A program made the translations under genes and the position numbers. The notes beneath the pieces are model-generated. The model made no database searches and was not told the origin of the DNA. It saw nothing but the letters and a program-made list of their open reading frames with translations. Positions 32,785 to 45,989 of a stretch of 64,000 nt of DNA are shown here, piece by piece; position 1 is the stretch's first letter, and every line of letters starts with the position of its first letter. Source of the stretch: Fennellomyces sp. T-0311 (Eukaryota > Mucoromycota > Mucoromycetes > Mucorales > Lichtheimiaceae); contig JALLLT010000083.1 in the NCBI GenBank assembly GCA_025266875.1, forward strand, positions 1-64,000, given 5' to 3'.

Positions 32785-32940
32785 AGTGCCGGCACTTCAC
32801 AACTGTAGCTAAACGCGTACGCTGTGGTGAAGTGGAAGACATCATCTTGATTATCAATGCGGAGAACACTCCAGATTGTTGACGCTACAATGCACCAAAT
32901 GATGCTGAGATCGGTATTCTTATTGTGGAAAACAACGATG

Positions 32941-34969
32941 TGCAAGCCAGTAGTTGTGATATTGTTTTGAGAACACGATCAAATGAGCTTCAATCTATTA
33001 GTGAAATGCATCGGCTTTATGATGTACTGCATTATGCTCTTATCCTTTTGGAAGGTTAGCTGAGCCTGAAAATAATTTGTTATGACTATTTACACACCTT
33101 TAAATTAGGCAATAAGGGCTGGACGATTGAGTCGTATACTGATGATCATTGCATTACTGTGATGGAATGATACAAATATCTCCTTATGGTTCATGGTTAT
33201 GATGTCAACGTCAATGATTTGCATCGTTTTGGGAGGCTATTCCAACAATTTGTCATTGATTCATACACAAAAATGGAAACTAATCGTCTATACTACATAC
33301 GACTAAACCAAAACTGACTATGTACCGATCTTTACTGCAATGTTGCTGATGCAGTACATCTTGGTGACAACGATATGACAAATGTTGGAAGGCGCATTAT
33401 TTTACCCTCTAGCTTTATTGGTTCCCCACGACATATGCAGCAACTGTATCAAGATGCAATGAGTATCGTCAGAAGGCTCGGAAAACCAGATTTACTTATA
33501 ACCTTCACTTGCAATCTATGCTGGCCCGAGATTCAAAACGCTCTCCTACCTGGCCAAACAGCACCTGATCGCCTTGACCTCACCACACACGTTTTCCAAA
33601 TGAAATTCAAACAGTTAATGCACGACCTGACAAAGGATATGATTCTGGGTACCATTATCGCACATGTGTACACAATTGAGTTTCAGAAACGAGGCCTTCC
33701 ACACGCCCATATTCTCCTCATTCTTGCTGAGCAGGATAAGCCACAAACTGCTGCTCAGTGTGATCAGATCGTCTCTGCCAAGCTTCCCAACACAAATATG
33801 TACCCTGCTGCGCGCGCTATTGTTGAGCGTCATATGATACACAACCTTTGTGAAGAGCGGAATCCAAACGCAAAGTGCATGAAAAATGGTAGATGCTCGA
33901 AAGGATATCCAAAACAATACTCAGACGAAACGATGATGAACGATGACAGATACCCTATCTACCAAAGTCTAAGAAATGGCGACTTTGTTCTGAAGAATGG
34001 GATAGAGATGACAAACATGTGGGTAGTTCTGCATAACCTCTTTCTGTGTACCAAGTATAATGCACATATCAATGTCGAGATATGATTTTCTATACATTCG
34101 ATTAAGTATGTGTATAAATACATGTACAAGGGTCACGATCGAGCACCTGCCATGGTTTCACGGCAGCACAACAGTACCAGCAATAACGAAGACCAACCAG
34201 TTGATGAAATCAGGACATTTCTAGATGCATGCTATGTATCTGCTTCAGAAGGCTGCTGACATCTGTTTTCCTTCCCTCTGCATCGCGAATTTCCTTCCTA
34301 TCAGAGGTTGGCTGTGCACCTTGAAGATGAGCAAACAGTTCATTTTGATGAGGATAAAAATCCTGCCAATATGTCCAGTCATGCCTACAAGACCACATTA
34401 ACAGTATGGTTTAACTTTAATGCTGAAAATCCAACTGCGCACACTGTCTTTTACCTCAATTTCCCAGAACACTACATTTTCGTCCAACAGACTCGCCAAT
34501 GGAGAATTCATAGGCATGGGTTTGGTGGCACAATCGGCTGTATTTATGCTGTCTCACCCAAAGACGTTGAAAAATACCATCTGCATATACTTCTGTATAA
34601 TGTCCCAGGTGCTACGAGTTTCCATGACCTGCGCATCATTAATGGGGAAGAAGCGCCTTCGTTTCAGGCAGCATGCCAACGTCTGGGTCTACTTGCTGGG
34701 CAAAAAGAGTGGCATCAATGTCTCGAACAAGCTACCTGTTATCAAATGCCATCTACACTTCGACGCCTATTTGCAACCATTTTGGCATTTTGCCATTTTG
34801 CAATCCAGAAGACCCATATGCTCTTTGGCTGGCACACCATGATGCGATGGTTGAAGACTTTTTATATGACGAACACAAAGCACTGGATGATCGTGAGATA
34901 CTTGCTACCGATGCTATATATGGACGAGGTCTTCTAGATATCGAATCAGTGATGGCTGGATTATCGTGA
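32941..34969 (+). pseudogene. Helitron Rep (HUH) domain region
   Basis: The block DIVLRTRSNELQSISEMHRL ends in an intron (33054-33108) and continues NKGWTIESYTDD. From 33375 a 236-codon frame reads GRRIILPSSFIGSPRHMQQL, KPDLLITFTCNLCWPEI, and RGLPHAHILLIL, the HUH motif of the rolling-circle nuclease. CMKNGRCSKGYPK is the usual zinc-like block. Beyond 34085 come YMYKGHDRAPA, then an in-frame TGA at 34257-34259 exactly where relatives have Trp (GC-stop-HLFSFPLH), then RLAVHLEDEQTVHF, WRIHRHGFGGTIGCIY, VPGATSFHDLRIINGE. A frame change near 34800 leads to NPEDPYALWLAHHDAMVEDF. Additional stops occur upstream of 33375. It nicks and joins DNA during Helitron transposition; this copy is dead. Confidence 0.85.
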
Positions 34970-35016
34970 TCACTACTCGAGTTTGATGGATTCGTTTTAC
35001 TAGTAAATGCCGAAGA

Positions 35017-35445
35017 ACTCAACGGCGAACTACTTATAATTCACGTCCATCAACAGCTGACTACATGGCTCCAGCATCAACCAGTTCATCAATTTACCTT
35101 CAATGATGATCAGCAAGCCATCTTTACTGCAGTAATGGATGCGCTGGACAATAATATAAATGGCCTAAGGCTTCATTTCGTCAATGGCTCAGGAGGATGT
35201 GGAAAGACGTACCTCTTTAATGCTATTATGGAAACTGTGCACCAAGATGGGTGGAATCGCTATTGCAGTAGCCACAAGTGACACTGCTGCTTTGCTTTTA
35301 GATGGTGGAAAAACTGCACATTCAATGCTGAAAATTCCTTTGAAGGTGAATTGCTCAACTCATTGCAGTTTTACTCCTCGCTCAGACACTGCACGACTAA
35401 TCAGGATGGCCAATCTCATTGTATGGGATGAGGCATCTATGATTA
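35017..35445 (+). pseudogene. Helitron Pif1-like helicase, part 1
   Basis: LHFVNGSGGCGKTYLFNAIM (Walker A, about 35173-35230), a frame change, then ATSDTAALLLDGGKTAHSML and LIVWDEASMI (Walker B) up to 35445, where the Harbinger element is inserted. Removing the insert and one copy of TTA joins MI directly to SCNVIETV in frame. Confidence 0.85.
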
Positions 35446-35637
35446 GAGCATCCACAGCCGTGACTTTAAAATTGCAAAATCTTTAACTTAAAGTCAGATT
35501 TTTTAAAGTCGCCTTCGTACAGCGATGAACTGTAAAGAAAAACTGTAATATTAAGTCTTTAAAAAATTGGCAAAAGTCTTTAAAGTTAAAGACTTTTTTT
35601 TCAGTCTGTAAAAATTCTTTCTCTCAATCATGCAAAT

Positions 35638-36696
<1,059 letters not shown>

Positions 36697-36737
36697 GAAT
36701 AGGAACGAAAAGAATAAATAAACATATTGCTTTTTGG

Positions 36738-38122
36738 CTATTCATATTCTTTCGATAAATGCTCTACAAGATCTTTGCGCAATTGTATATAAGTGTGCTC
36801 ATTGCGTACTTCCCTCATTTGAGATTGATATATATAATTTGTGCACGGTCCTCCACGTATGTAAGACGGTGCAACAGAGCAAGTTTCGCTGGCATCATAG
36901 TCCTCCTCAACAGCTATGCGACGCGGGTACTTTGTACGCTCGTCCTCAACAATCATATTGTGCAAAATTATGTACACTTTCATGATATTTGCGAGAATTG
37001 CCTTACTCCAGACACGAGCAGGTTGCCGAACTATGCCAAAGCAGGCTTGGAGGACACCGAAAGCACGTTCGATATCCTTGCAGACGGACTCTTGTCTCTT
37101 GGCAAAGTACTGTATGATTCTGCCTCAGATTCCGTATACATATTGTATTACACTAACCGACTTACCTGTTCTTTTTCACCCTGAGGGGCAGGGATTGTTT
37201 TCACAAGTGTGGACCAAGCAGGATATATATCATCAGCCAAATAGTACCCTTTGGTGTATTCATGGCTGTTAACAATGTATTGAATGGATGGTGCGCGATT
37301 GTGGATTACATCATCGAAGAGAGGAGATTTATGCAAGACATTAATGTCATTTCAGGCACCAGGAACACCAAAAAAGGAATGCCATATCCATAAGTCATGG
37401 AAGGCAACAGCTTCCAAAATGACAGTGGGCTTTTTTGCTTTTCCAGAGTACATGCCCTCCTAGCCTTTTGGACAATTCTTCCATTCCCAATGCATGCAGT
37501 CGAGCGATCCGAGCATACCAGGGAAACCTCGTTGCTCATTAAGCGCCAGTAATCTCTTTAAATCCTCTTTGTTTGGCGATCTAAGATATTTGGCGCCGAA
37601 GCATTCGATTATACCAGTGCAAAAGTGCTGTAGCGATTCTGCTGCTGTGGATGTGCTGATCTTCAAATATTCGTCGGTAGCATCAGCCGGTCCACCGTAT
37701 GCCAACATGCGCATTGCTGCAGTTCCTTTCACGTATGGATGGAAGGACAATGCTCCTTTGGCGTCAAGTCTTTGCTGGAAGTACACATATTTGCTTTCCA
37801 GCTCACGCATAACAGCTACAAATAACGAGCGTCTCATGCAATATCGTCTTCGAAAGAACACTCCGTCGTATCGAGGGCTGGGGTCAAAGTAATCTTGCAT
37901 AAGAATTTTCTCGAAAAGAGGCCTATTGCAAAGAACAACTTTGCATTTTTTCTTCAAGGGCTTTTCGGCGCTTTCTCTTCTGCGTGCTGCTTCGCGATCT
38001 TCTTCCTCGTAGCTGGCCAACTGATCATCGATCAGCAGGTTGCTCTGCTGCACGATGTTATTGATGATGAATTGCAAAAGTGCTAGGTCGTCCATTCGTA
38101 GTGTAGAAGAAGAAGTAATCAT
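36738..38122 (-). pseudogene. PIF/Harbinger DDE transposase
   Basis: ATG 38122 (MITSSSTLRMDDLALLQFI). Conserved blocks: FDPSPRYDGVFFRRRYCMRR, RMLAYGGPADATDEYLKIS, then FPGMLGSLDCMHWEWKNCPK (first Asp), an in-frame TAG at 37460-37462 where relatives have Trp, VILEAVAFHDLWIWHSFFGV, a TGA before NDINVLHKSPLFDD (second Asp). YYLADDIYPAWSTLVKTI follows, then a 56-bp intron (37110-37165), and VCKDIERAFGVLQACFGIV (Glu). The C terminus reads KVYIILHNMIVEDER. This is the DDE_4-type enzyme that cuts at TWA targets. Two stops inactivate this copy. Confidence 0.9.
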
Positions 38123-38289
38123 TTTATTTTTCAGCACCGGTTCACTTTACTGAACTTCTATGACGTGTACGTAAAGTTAAAGTCATCGTGTTAAAGCTAC
38201 GGTTGTAGAAAACGAACTGTAACACTTTAAAGTCTGACTTCAAGTCTGAAATTGCAGTCGTTTTTTTAAAGTCACGGCTGTGGATGCTC

Positions 38290-39201
38290 TTAGCTGTAAT
38301 GTCATCGAGACAGTGAACAGAAGCATTTAAGATCTTATGAGACTTGAAGACCCTGAACTTGAGCATGTACCTTTCGGGGGAAAAGTTGTTGTGTTTGGTA
38401 GCGATTTTTGACAGGTGATATAGAGCATTCATCATCTAAATCTCTAGATGTTTGTATTCATGTTTTCTCATTTGTAGGTTTTACCGATTATCCCAAATGC
38501 CAACCGTGTGCAGATTGTCACTGAATGCTTGAACAAATCTCAGGATGTCTGGCTGCATGTTGTTGTTCATCACCTTAACGTCAACATGTGTGTTCAGCAA
38601 GCAGCAAATACCAATGGTGCAAATGAGCTGCACGAGTTTGCAGAATACTTGCTTCGAATTGGAAATGGGTTAGAACCGACGGTCCCATTGCATGATGGAG
38701 ATTTGACCAACGACAGAGTGCATATCCCTGACCAAATGCTTATGCCACATTATAATAGGTACTACCTCATCAATGCTATATCTTACAATTTCCACTTCAA
38801 CATCACAACCGAATTTCTTATCGGCTGCGCCATCCTGACCCTCAAGAATAAGGATGTTGCAACTTTAAACAATACCTGTTTGGAGCTTTTCCCTGGTGAA
38901 GTCTATGAATTCTCAAGTGCTGATGCAGTCGATGACTCTGAAAATCAGATCGCATATCCACCTGAGCTTTTGAACTCTCTTAACCTGCCTGATCTTCCAC
39001 CTCATTCTTTGAAGCTTAAGGTCAGTTGCCCAATCATGCTGCTTCACAATTTGCATACTTCACAAGGTCTTTGCAATGAAACATGCTTGATCTGTCAATC
39101 CTTCCAGCAATATGTCCTCGAAGCTGAGATTGCCACTGGCCCTTTTACTGGCACAACAGTTCATATTCCATGAATCACTCTTACACCAAATGAAGTACAA
39201 T
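38290..39201 (+). pseudogene. Helitron Pif1-like helicase, part 2
   Basis: It resumes with SCNVIETVNRSI, a stop, then DLMRLEDPELEHVPFGGK. It continues at 38508 after a likely intron (donor near 38413) with LPIIPNANRVQIVTECLNKS and a long open frame to 39173: LPPHSLKLKVSCPIMLLHNL is the usual helicase motif before the C terminus. A TGA at 39171-39173 is followed by ITLTPNEVQ and the hAT insertion at 39202. Confidence 0.8.
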
Positions 39202-40597
39202 TAGGGCTCTAAATACGGGCGGGCAGGCCCGTGGACCGCCCATTTTGGCCCGGCATTTTCGGGCATCGGGCCAGGAAAGCTGTATGAAGGTGGGTGCCCG
39301 AACGGGCACGGTCCTATATAGCGGCCCGCCCGTCGGGCCACTGGCCCGACCAAGTGCCCGAATGTGAAGCATATGTATTTTCTTTATGAAACGTCCATCT
39401 AAATGGCCCTTGTTATATATGTAATTTGATTCTATCAAAACCGTGTATTGCAAATAAAGATTAATCAACTAAGTATACATCTTTAATATGGAAAGATTTG
39501 TCAAAAGGTTGAGCAGTTTCTACAATGATCCGGTTACACAATGATTGGTGTTGATGGGCCAAGTTGCGACAATGAAAGGCTGCTACGTCAATTAGCACTA
39601 TTCAAACTGCCTGCAGCACGCTAATCCGCAAATGTCTTAGAACTTGGATAGGACCGGTATTAGTGTGAAAGGGCTATGTGTTCAAGCAAAGATAATTTCC
39701 AGCTGGCATTGTGTAAGCAGAAGTAGAACGCGAAGATAAAGTGGATCAGTATAATGATAGCTTTATTACACGAAAAAAAAGGATAACAATAGTGATTGAA
39801 AAGTGTCTCGACCATACAGACGCTTTATTACCGAAAAAAACCAACCTTTGGCTTACTAAAGGTGGTGCTTCGCAGAAAACCATTGGATAAAGAAAAAAGA
39901 GCTACGACAAGCATCCTTCTTCATCTTGAGTAGTGCACTTGAAAAAGTGTACCTATTTGAAAAACAATAAGGGTGGCTGTGTATGCACCATTACAGTATG
40001 TACGCAGCCACCCTTTTTTGATTGGGATGCACAATGTCGAAATGGAATGGAGTGCCGGTAAAACAAAGCTGAGTCATATGGTAAAATTCAGTTGTATGGA
40101 AAATAAATATGGTCGAGTAGTACTGTATGTGGTGATTAAAAATTCGTTCTGAAGCAATATGGTCGACCTGAATTCCATTTGACGGGCATCGAGAGAAAAA
40201 ACGTTGCTGAAAAAATGCAAAGCAGGATGCATTCCTACGCCATTTGCGATGTCGAATTGCTGGTTTGTCTCACTGTGTCGCTTTGGCTTTTTGTACTTCT
40301 TGGTCTTCCTTTGTTGCTTGCAGAAGTTCTGCTGTTTCAAAAAAGTGTGTGCAAGATAGCGATTACATGATCTAATACAATAAAGATGACTTTTGCCCAA
40401 ACCTTATATACGATAACACAAGGCAGAACCCCATTTCACTTCTACATTAGTCATTGCTGCATTAAGATCGTTTACATTGTAGATTTCATCGGGCGGGCCA
40501 CTTTAATTTGGGCTCTTGTAATTTCGGGTTCGGGCAAAAGACATGGCCCGGCTGAACTGGCCCGATGCCCGTCGGGCATGGCCCGTTTAGAGCCCTA
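39202..40597. mobile_element. Non-autonomous hAT element, 1,396 bp
   Basis: Ends TAGGGCTCTAAA ... TTTAGAGCCCTA, inner GC-rich subterminal repeats of GGGCC/CGGGC type at both ends, and an 8-bp duplication AGTACAAT (39194-39201 and 40598-40605). No transposase gene inside; the interior is AT-rich with no ORF of note. It sits in the Helitron helicase gene. Confidence 0.92.
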
Positions 40598-40605
40598 AGT
40601 ACAAT

Positions 40606-40806
40606 CACCAATTATGTTTAAAAGAACACAATTCCCAGTGCACTTGGCATTTTCCATGATAATTAACAAAGCTCAAGGCTAAACATTTGACAACGTTGGA
40701 CTCTATTTGCCTGATCCACTATTCATGCACAGATTGCTGTATGTAGCAATGTCACGAGTATGAATGCCATCTACTATACGCATTATGGTTGACCTAGAGA
40801 ACTTCT
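40606..40806 (+). pseudogene. Helitron Pif1-like helicase, C-terminal end
   Basis: After the hAT element: PIMFKRTQFPVHLAFSMIIN, KAQG, a TAA where Gln is expected (KAQGQTF in relatives), TFDNVGLYLPDPLFMHRLLY, VAMSRV, then a TGA where Arg is usual. These are motifs V and VI of Pif1-type Helitron helicases. Confidence 0.8.
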
Positions 40807-41659
40807 AAATAGTAAATCGACCTGGCCATTACACATGAAATATTGTTTTCATGAAGTTCTTCTTTAATTTACTTCTTCACTTACTTTCTGGACTACCGAT
40901 TTACTATATACTTTGACTTTCTTTTTTTACTTTCATATTCTGATACTCACTTTATTATTTCTATTATTTCCTCTTTTTGTTTATACTCCTGTTTTTACTG
41001 AATATTTGTATCATAAGGTTTAGGGTAAACAGGTGGGATAGGTCAGCATAGTGGGTGGGTGTGGCAGGTGGGTAATAGAATTAAGCATGAGCATTGCAAG
41101 TGCAAGGTTTAGAGTTGGGTTTTTGCTAGTTATCTTATAAATTGTGGTGAAAGAGAATAGATTGAGAAAAACAGTAAGTTCTGTGAGAATCGAATATGTC
41201 TTTATTATGTTAACGGTTCTATCTATTTATATTGCTTGAGGTAAAACTCATAATCAAATAGCCGTGGTTGGGAGGATGCCATATCATATAGCTGATACGG
41301 CAATGTTTCTAGACTTCTAGGAAGATCTAGTCAAGCTGGAAGGCTGTTAATGTATTATTTAGGTACTGTCATACGTTTACCTGGTAGTGCTGACTAGCTA
41401 GTACCTTGGATACCATATAAATATTCATAAAATGCTACATTTAAATCTATACCATAACTCTGTATATATTTTAAGCTGACAAAAGATGGTTTATGTACAG
41501 AGGTGCTTTCATACTCAGCTATTTGCTAAAGTGCCTGGCTAACTGGGGCATGCGAGGTACTTCCCATTATTTTCTTAAATTCATTTGTATCAATATTCCC
41601 TGCTCAGCTATATATTTATTTTTTCAAGCTTAACTAGAAGGAAATAAAAGAAAGCAATT
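40807..41659. other. AT-rich spacer after the Helitron gene
   Basis: No gene or named element seen. It probably includes the Helitron 3' end, which I could not place; a small self-complementary stretch CATGAAATATTGTTTTCATG lies at about 40837-40856. Confidence 0.5.
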
Positions 41660-41675
41660 TATACAGGTACAACAA

Positions 41676-42009
41676 CCTGATCCATCCGAATGCGGATAAT
41701 GAAGAAAGTAGCAAATCAGGCACTGGACGGTCCATCCAAATTTTGACAGATTCCTCCTAACGAAACCACACATGACATGTTTGGTTTTGTAAGGGTCTAC
41801 TTACAATATGACAGTGCCACCCCGCTATCTACCATCTTGGGCTACACTGGTCTGCTTTTTTTTCGTTCATCAATATGGTTTTTTTTTTCAAGCATGGATT
41901 TTCTCATTCTTTTGTACAAATTTAACGACACCTTCGAACTGCAAGAGAGAGACCTAATACCTTTAGGAGCTGGTCTATTACCTCTCAAAAATAAATTATA
42001 ACTTTTGAA
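41676..42009 (+). repeat. Dispersed repeat R, copy 1 (unoccupied)
   Basis: About 334 bp aligning in reverse complement with 57046-57081 plus 58429-58720. It is flanked by a 16-bp direct repeat TATACAGGTACAACAA (41660-41675 and 42304-42319, the latter split from R by a solo LTR). A long flanking duplication suggests retroposition. A short open frame across it is likely incidental. Confidence 0.7.
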
Positions 42010-42013
42010 CTAT

Positions 42014-42302
42014 TGTCGTAGTACATTATTCGGCAACACTTCATCTACTGCGATGCACAGCAATATGCTTTGACGTAATGCACAGCTACTTACCTCTTTT
42101 GTTGTCAAGACCGATTACCATTGCTACGCACTGCAGCATATTGTATATAATTTTAGTGTTAGAAAATAGTATAAATATCAGCACAGTTTATTAAATTAAT
42201 CATCATATATCTGCTTATATTCTTCGTGGTCATACACCTTTGTGGTCTTATTCTTTGTGGGTCGTCCATTTCTCTGTGGTTCAAGCAATTATAAAGACGA
42301 CA
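42014..42302 (-). mobile_element. Solo LTR, copy 2 (inverted)
   Basis: 289 bp, on the plus strand TGTCGTAGTAC ... AAGACGACA, the reverse complement of the LTR at 30095-30411 with indels. It has a 4-bp duplication CTAT (42010-42013 and 42303-42306). Inserted at the very end of repeat R. Confidence 0.8.
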
Positions 42303-42369
42303 CTATACAGGTACAACAAATAAAATTACATTACTGTAAATAGCAGTATTAGGCAATGTACGAACAAAG

Positions 42370-42840
42370 CGCTATTGCGAATACGTGAATTATGGTAGGG
42401 CGGGAGCCGCACGTAGCGATGAGTGAATTAATGCAGCGTTTGTGGCGCACTTCCTACGAACAACACTTTTTTATTGCACTTAGGCCAAGTTGAGGCTGCC
42501 GATGGGGTGCTTTGGTCGTTACCGCGGAACGCAAGGGCCGCGAGGTTCATACAACCTGACGCTGCTTACCAATGTAGCTTACCTGGGGCGGTTTACCAAA
42601 GTTGCCAGTGGAACCGCTATCCATACAAGATGGGTAATTTGGTGTTCAGCTACCAGCGCCACGAACGCGCGGTGGTATACGATTCCCTGGTGCGGCGCTA
42701 GGTGGGGCATGACGGTACGCTTCATAACAAAGTTCGAGCAGTGTAACAACGCGGTATATTTATGGACGGGTTACAACGTTTCAATAAGGTTTACAAAACC
42801 GCGGTAGCGGATTACGCCGATCTGCGCGCATAATTAAACG
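42370..42840. other. GC-rich island of unknown origin
   Basis: Clearly richer in G+C than both flanks (contains several CCGCGG, GCGCGC and GGGGCGG strings). Two overlapping plus-strand open frames (42474-42701 and 42490-42807) have no recognisable similarity. Boundaries are abrupt near 42390 and 42835. No TIR or duplication found. Confidence 0.45.
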
Positions 42841-43148
42841 ATATGTCGGTAATGAAAGACACAATTTTCTCGATATATGTCGTAGCACTTCTGTCAGAGG
42901 TACGTATTTCGTTCTCCATATATATTAAACGTCCGATACTTATCATAGCACTTCTATCGACCTCGCCGCCTTGTACTATTTATAGTAATGGTTTTACAAT
43001 AGTTATTGAAAGGTGTGAATTATAAGAAAGCTAAACATAGGTGAGCTTGAAGAATTTTGCACCAGTGTCCACATTCATGGTTATAAAAATACAAAACTAG
43101 AAATTTTGTAATGCAAGTTTAGAAATAAAGTCAAAATTCCAATTATTA
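42841..43148. other. AT-rich spacer
   Basis: Nothing recognisable; two near copies of TAGCACTTCT(G/A)TC lie about 60 bp apart (42883 and 42945). Confidence 0.4.
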
Positions 43149-43400
43149 CTACAGGTTTGTAAAAGTTTTATTTACTTTTCTTTCTTCACCATGGAAAATA
43201 ATCCAGACAATCTGGCCCATCAGGACAAAAAAATTGCCATATACACAGACAAGTGTAACAGCATCAGGCCCATATAGTTTATATATGTGGCAAGATTTTA
43301 CTTTTTTCTGCTGCGCATTTGCCATGACCACTGATTTTACTTCTCTTTCTTTTTCCAATGAATCCTTGTCATCCTGATCTGACTCAGATGTTCGAGCGCG
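43149..43400 (-). CDS. Short unassigned minus-strand ORF or exon
   Basis: The open frame ends at 43149. It reads SESDQDDKDSLEKEREVKSV then VMANAQQKKVKSCHIYKLYG. It may be the last exon of a small gene near module B, by analogy with the third gene of module A, but no sequence similarity is evident. Confidence 0.25.
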   Translation of the reverse strand, partial: RARTSESDQDDKDSLEKEREVKSVVMANAQQKKVKSCHIYKLYGPDAVTLVCVYGNFFVLMGQIVWIIFHGEERKVNKTFTNL

Positions 43401-44713
43401 ATTTGCTCATCTTGGCATTGGATGCTTTCACTGGGCAAAATGGGAATAATCCTGCAAAAAAAATAGCATATTATACTACATGATTATCGATAATCGCATA
43501 CATAATTCTGTACTCTTTGAAGTCAGGATTATCCTAAGGCAAGTCTGATTTACCAATAAAACCAGATTCAAAAGGTCAGGGGTTATCTTAAGAAGCGGTG
43601 AATGAGAGGGTCTACGGATTTTACGAAAACGGCAGGTATACAACTTTAACTTTAATCTTGGTGTAATGGCGCGGTAATCAAAGCTGTATGGAAGGTTTCT
43701 TTTTGTGTAAACATATACAGAGACACCATTTTAGTACACACGTCATTTATTTCGAAAGAGGCAGGGATAGTCTCATTTTTGAATTCGACACGGTTATTAA
43801 TTTTAGCAGCAAAATTGGCAAAACGGTAGTAGCAAATTATGGTTTTAACAGTATAGCTTTTTTATTATCAGAACAGATAAATAGTACTATTTAATTTCTA
43901 TGGAACTATATAGTGCAGGGTAGTCCGATGTGAACAGGGATAGCAATAGCCACAGAAAGTATTAGAAATCCCAAATGAAATGGCATGGTGATGACTAAGG
44001 TGCGAAAGATTTCACCTTGGGAAAGCAAACAGATACGAATAATAGCAACAGTGTGACAACAACGGTATTGCTGTCAATGTAGACTGCATGGGAACTGCCA
44101 AAGGAATGACTACTGCAAGGGCACAGATTAGAAAGGAATGCCATACAGCAAAAGGAGAACTTACCTTCTGTTTGAAGCAATACCCGTGTGGCAGATTCGT
44201 TAAAAAAAAATAGTTTTGTTAATCACCAAGCCAATGAAGTTCTGTAAATCACATACCTTTATAGATTAAGCTGCTGAAATGGAGAACCCCGGTGGTAGTG
44301 CAGGCAAAGTATAATGTGAGCTAGTGTTATTGAAGGAAAACTTACTACAACTGATAGTTTGCTTCGTTGAGGGTAATATGATAGAAAGGAAAGCACAACA
44401 GGAAGCACTAGAGCAAAAAGTGTTGGTGATTACATTGATAAGAATAGCGAAAGTAGTGAATTACCTGGACTTCTGGTGAAATAGTGGTGAAAAGTAGAAA
44501 GAGAGTAGAGCTCGATGTTTAGCTGTGCAATGCCTTTTTTGTACTTGTTGAGATCACGGGCATGACCGAAAATGTCCTTGCCGGTATATATAGAATAAGT
44601 GTACACAATATAAGGTTCTTCCCGTTTATTTATCGGTTTTCATCTTATCGTACGCATCTATAAACCATCATAGCGTGTATTATCGCAGTGCACAGTATTT
44701 ACCTGTATACTAG
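43401..44713. other. Upstream region of the module B companion gene
   Basis: No convincing gene. AT-rich, contains CTATAAACCATCATAGCG about 55 bp before ATG 44714. A CACTA terminus was looked for and not found. Confidence 0.4.
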
Positions 44714-45686
44714 ATGTCCAACAACAGTAACAGCAACAACAACAACAGCACCCCCCAAATGCCTGGCTTTGAGCAGACGCACGCTTTGCAGGCCAACAGA
44801 GCTGCGTTCTCCTTCAATCAGCGCCTGAATGAGTTGAAGGATGAAAACGCTGAACTTAGGGCAAGGCTGGAGCTCATCGAAGCCACTATCGTGAGAATGA
44901 GCAGCGTAATCGCCGGTCTATCTGCTCAGCCAGTTGCTAGTGAGGCCGCTCCAGTCATGCCCCTGAACAAAAAGCAGCTACGCGAGAAGTATGGCAGTGC
45001 CAAGAAAAAAGTTGTTCGTGTAAGATAGAACATGGAAGGAATGTGATATATGGTCGAATATTTATCGAGTTCTAGGATTACGTCCACAAGAAAATGAAGC
45101 TACTGATCGATGGCTTTGATTTTGGGGTCGATTACCAGGTGAGCCCCAACAAGGAAACCCGTAAGGAGGTGATTGAGTGGGTTCGCCTGCAACCTGGCAG
45201 TGTGGATGACCCCAAGTTCATCGACTCAATCATGAAGGTGTACTACGACACCTTGAGCAGAAAGTCAAGTATGACTGCTGTGAAGAACGATGTCGATCTG
45301 CAAGAAGGCCGGCGAAACATGCATGTGACAGATGTATGTATCGAAACGAAGATAGCATTAGCAGTTTGTAACGTGTATGATTTTTCATAGAAACTCAAGG
45401 CCCGCAGAGATGCTCGCCTCACACACGCCACTGCCCTCGAACAGAAGTATCCTGGCGGGGAGACTATGCTGGTCCGGGAGTGCATGTCTCCCGAGCTCAG
45501 TGATGAGGAAAATGGAGTTGACATGATGCATGTCTTGGCTCCGAGATTCCGTACTCTCAAGGTAATAGGCAGACTATTTTCTCCAGCAAAAAAGGTTTAT
45601 TTTCCTAAAACGAGGGAGTAGGTCAAAAGGTATCTTGGTACACTTGATCAGTACGTGAAGGCCTCGAAGAAGCGCAAGCACTGCTC

Positions 45687-45721
<35 letters not shown>

Positions 45722-45912
45722 CCGGTGATGACAGTGCGGTGATGGAAGGTGCTGGGGAGGAGCAGAAGAAGCCTGTTGTTGTACGTGTGCCGATCCGTAC
45801 TGGCACCGGTACTGGCAAGAAAAGTTACAAGCGTTTTGTACGCAGACATGCTGTTTCTAACAGCGAAATGAGTGGTCAGCTGGCAAGCACCCTCCCTGAC
45901 TGGGCTCTTTAA
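44714..45912 (+). CDS. CACTA-like module B companion gene
   Basis: ATG 44714. Exon 1 (to about 45027) starts MSNNSNSNNNNSTPQMPG and carries a coiled coil (RLNELKDENAELRARLELIE). Exon 2 (about 45077-45335) reads DYVHKKMKLLIDGFDFGVDY and EVIEWVRLQPGSVDDPKFID. Exon 3 (about 45391-45558) includes KLKARRDARLTHATALEQ and ECMSPELSDEENGVDMMHV. Exon 4 (about 45622-45912) has an Asn/Ser repeat encoded by AGCAAC and a basic region ending LASTLPDWAL. Introns begin GTAAGAT, GTATGTA, GTAATAG and are about 50-65 bp. No stops interrupt it. Convergent with the transposase, with 77 bp between the stops. Function unknown; the layout shared with module A implies an element-encoded accessory factor. Confidence 0.65.
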
Positions 45913-45989
45913 AAAAAAATAAAAAAAAAAAACAATTTTTATCTTTCTGTTCCAAAGCAACAATTTTTTGGGGGTCAACAACTTTTATT

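Noticed and set aside
41777..42001. 74-codon open frame shared with 58327-58530
   Set aside because: The similarity comes from the dispersed repeat R at DNA level; no codon bias or start conservation supports a protein.
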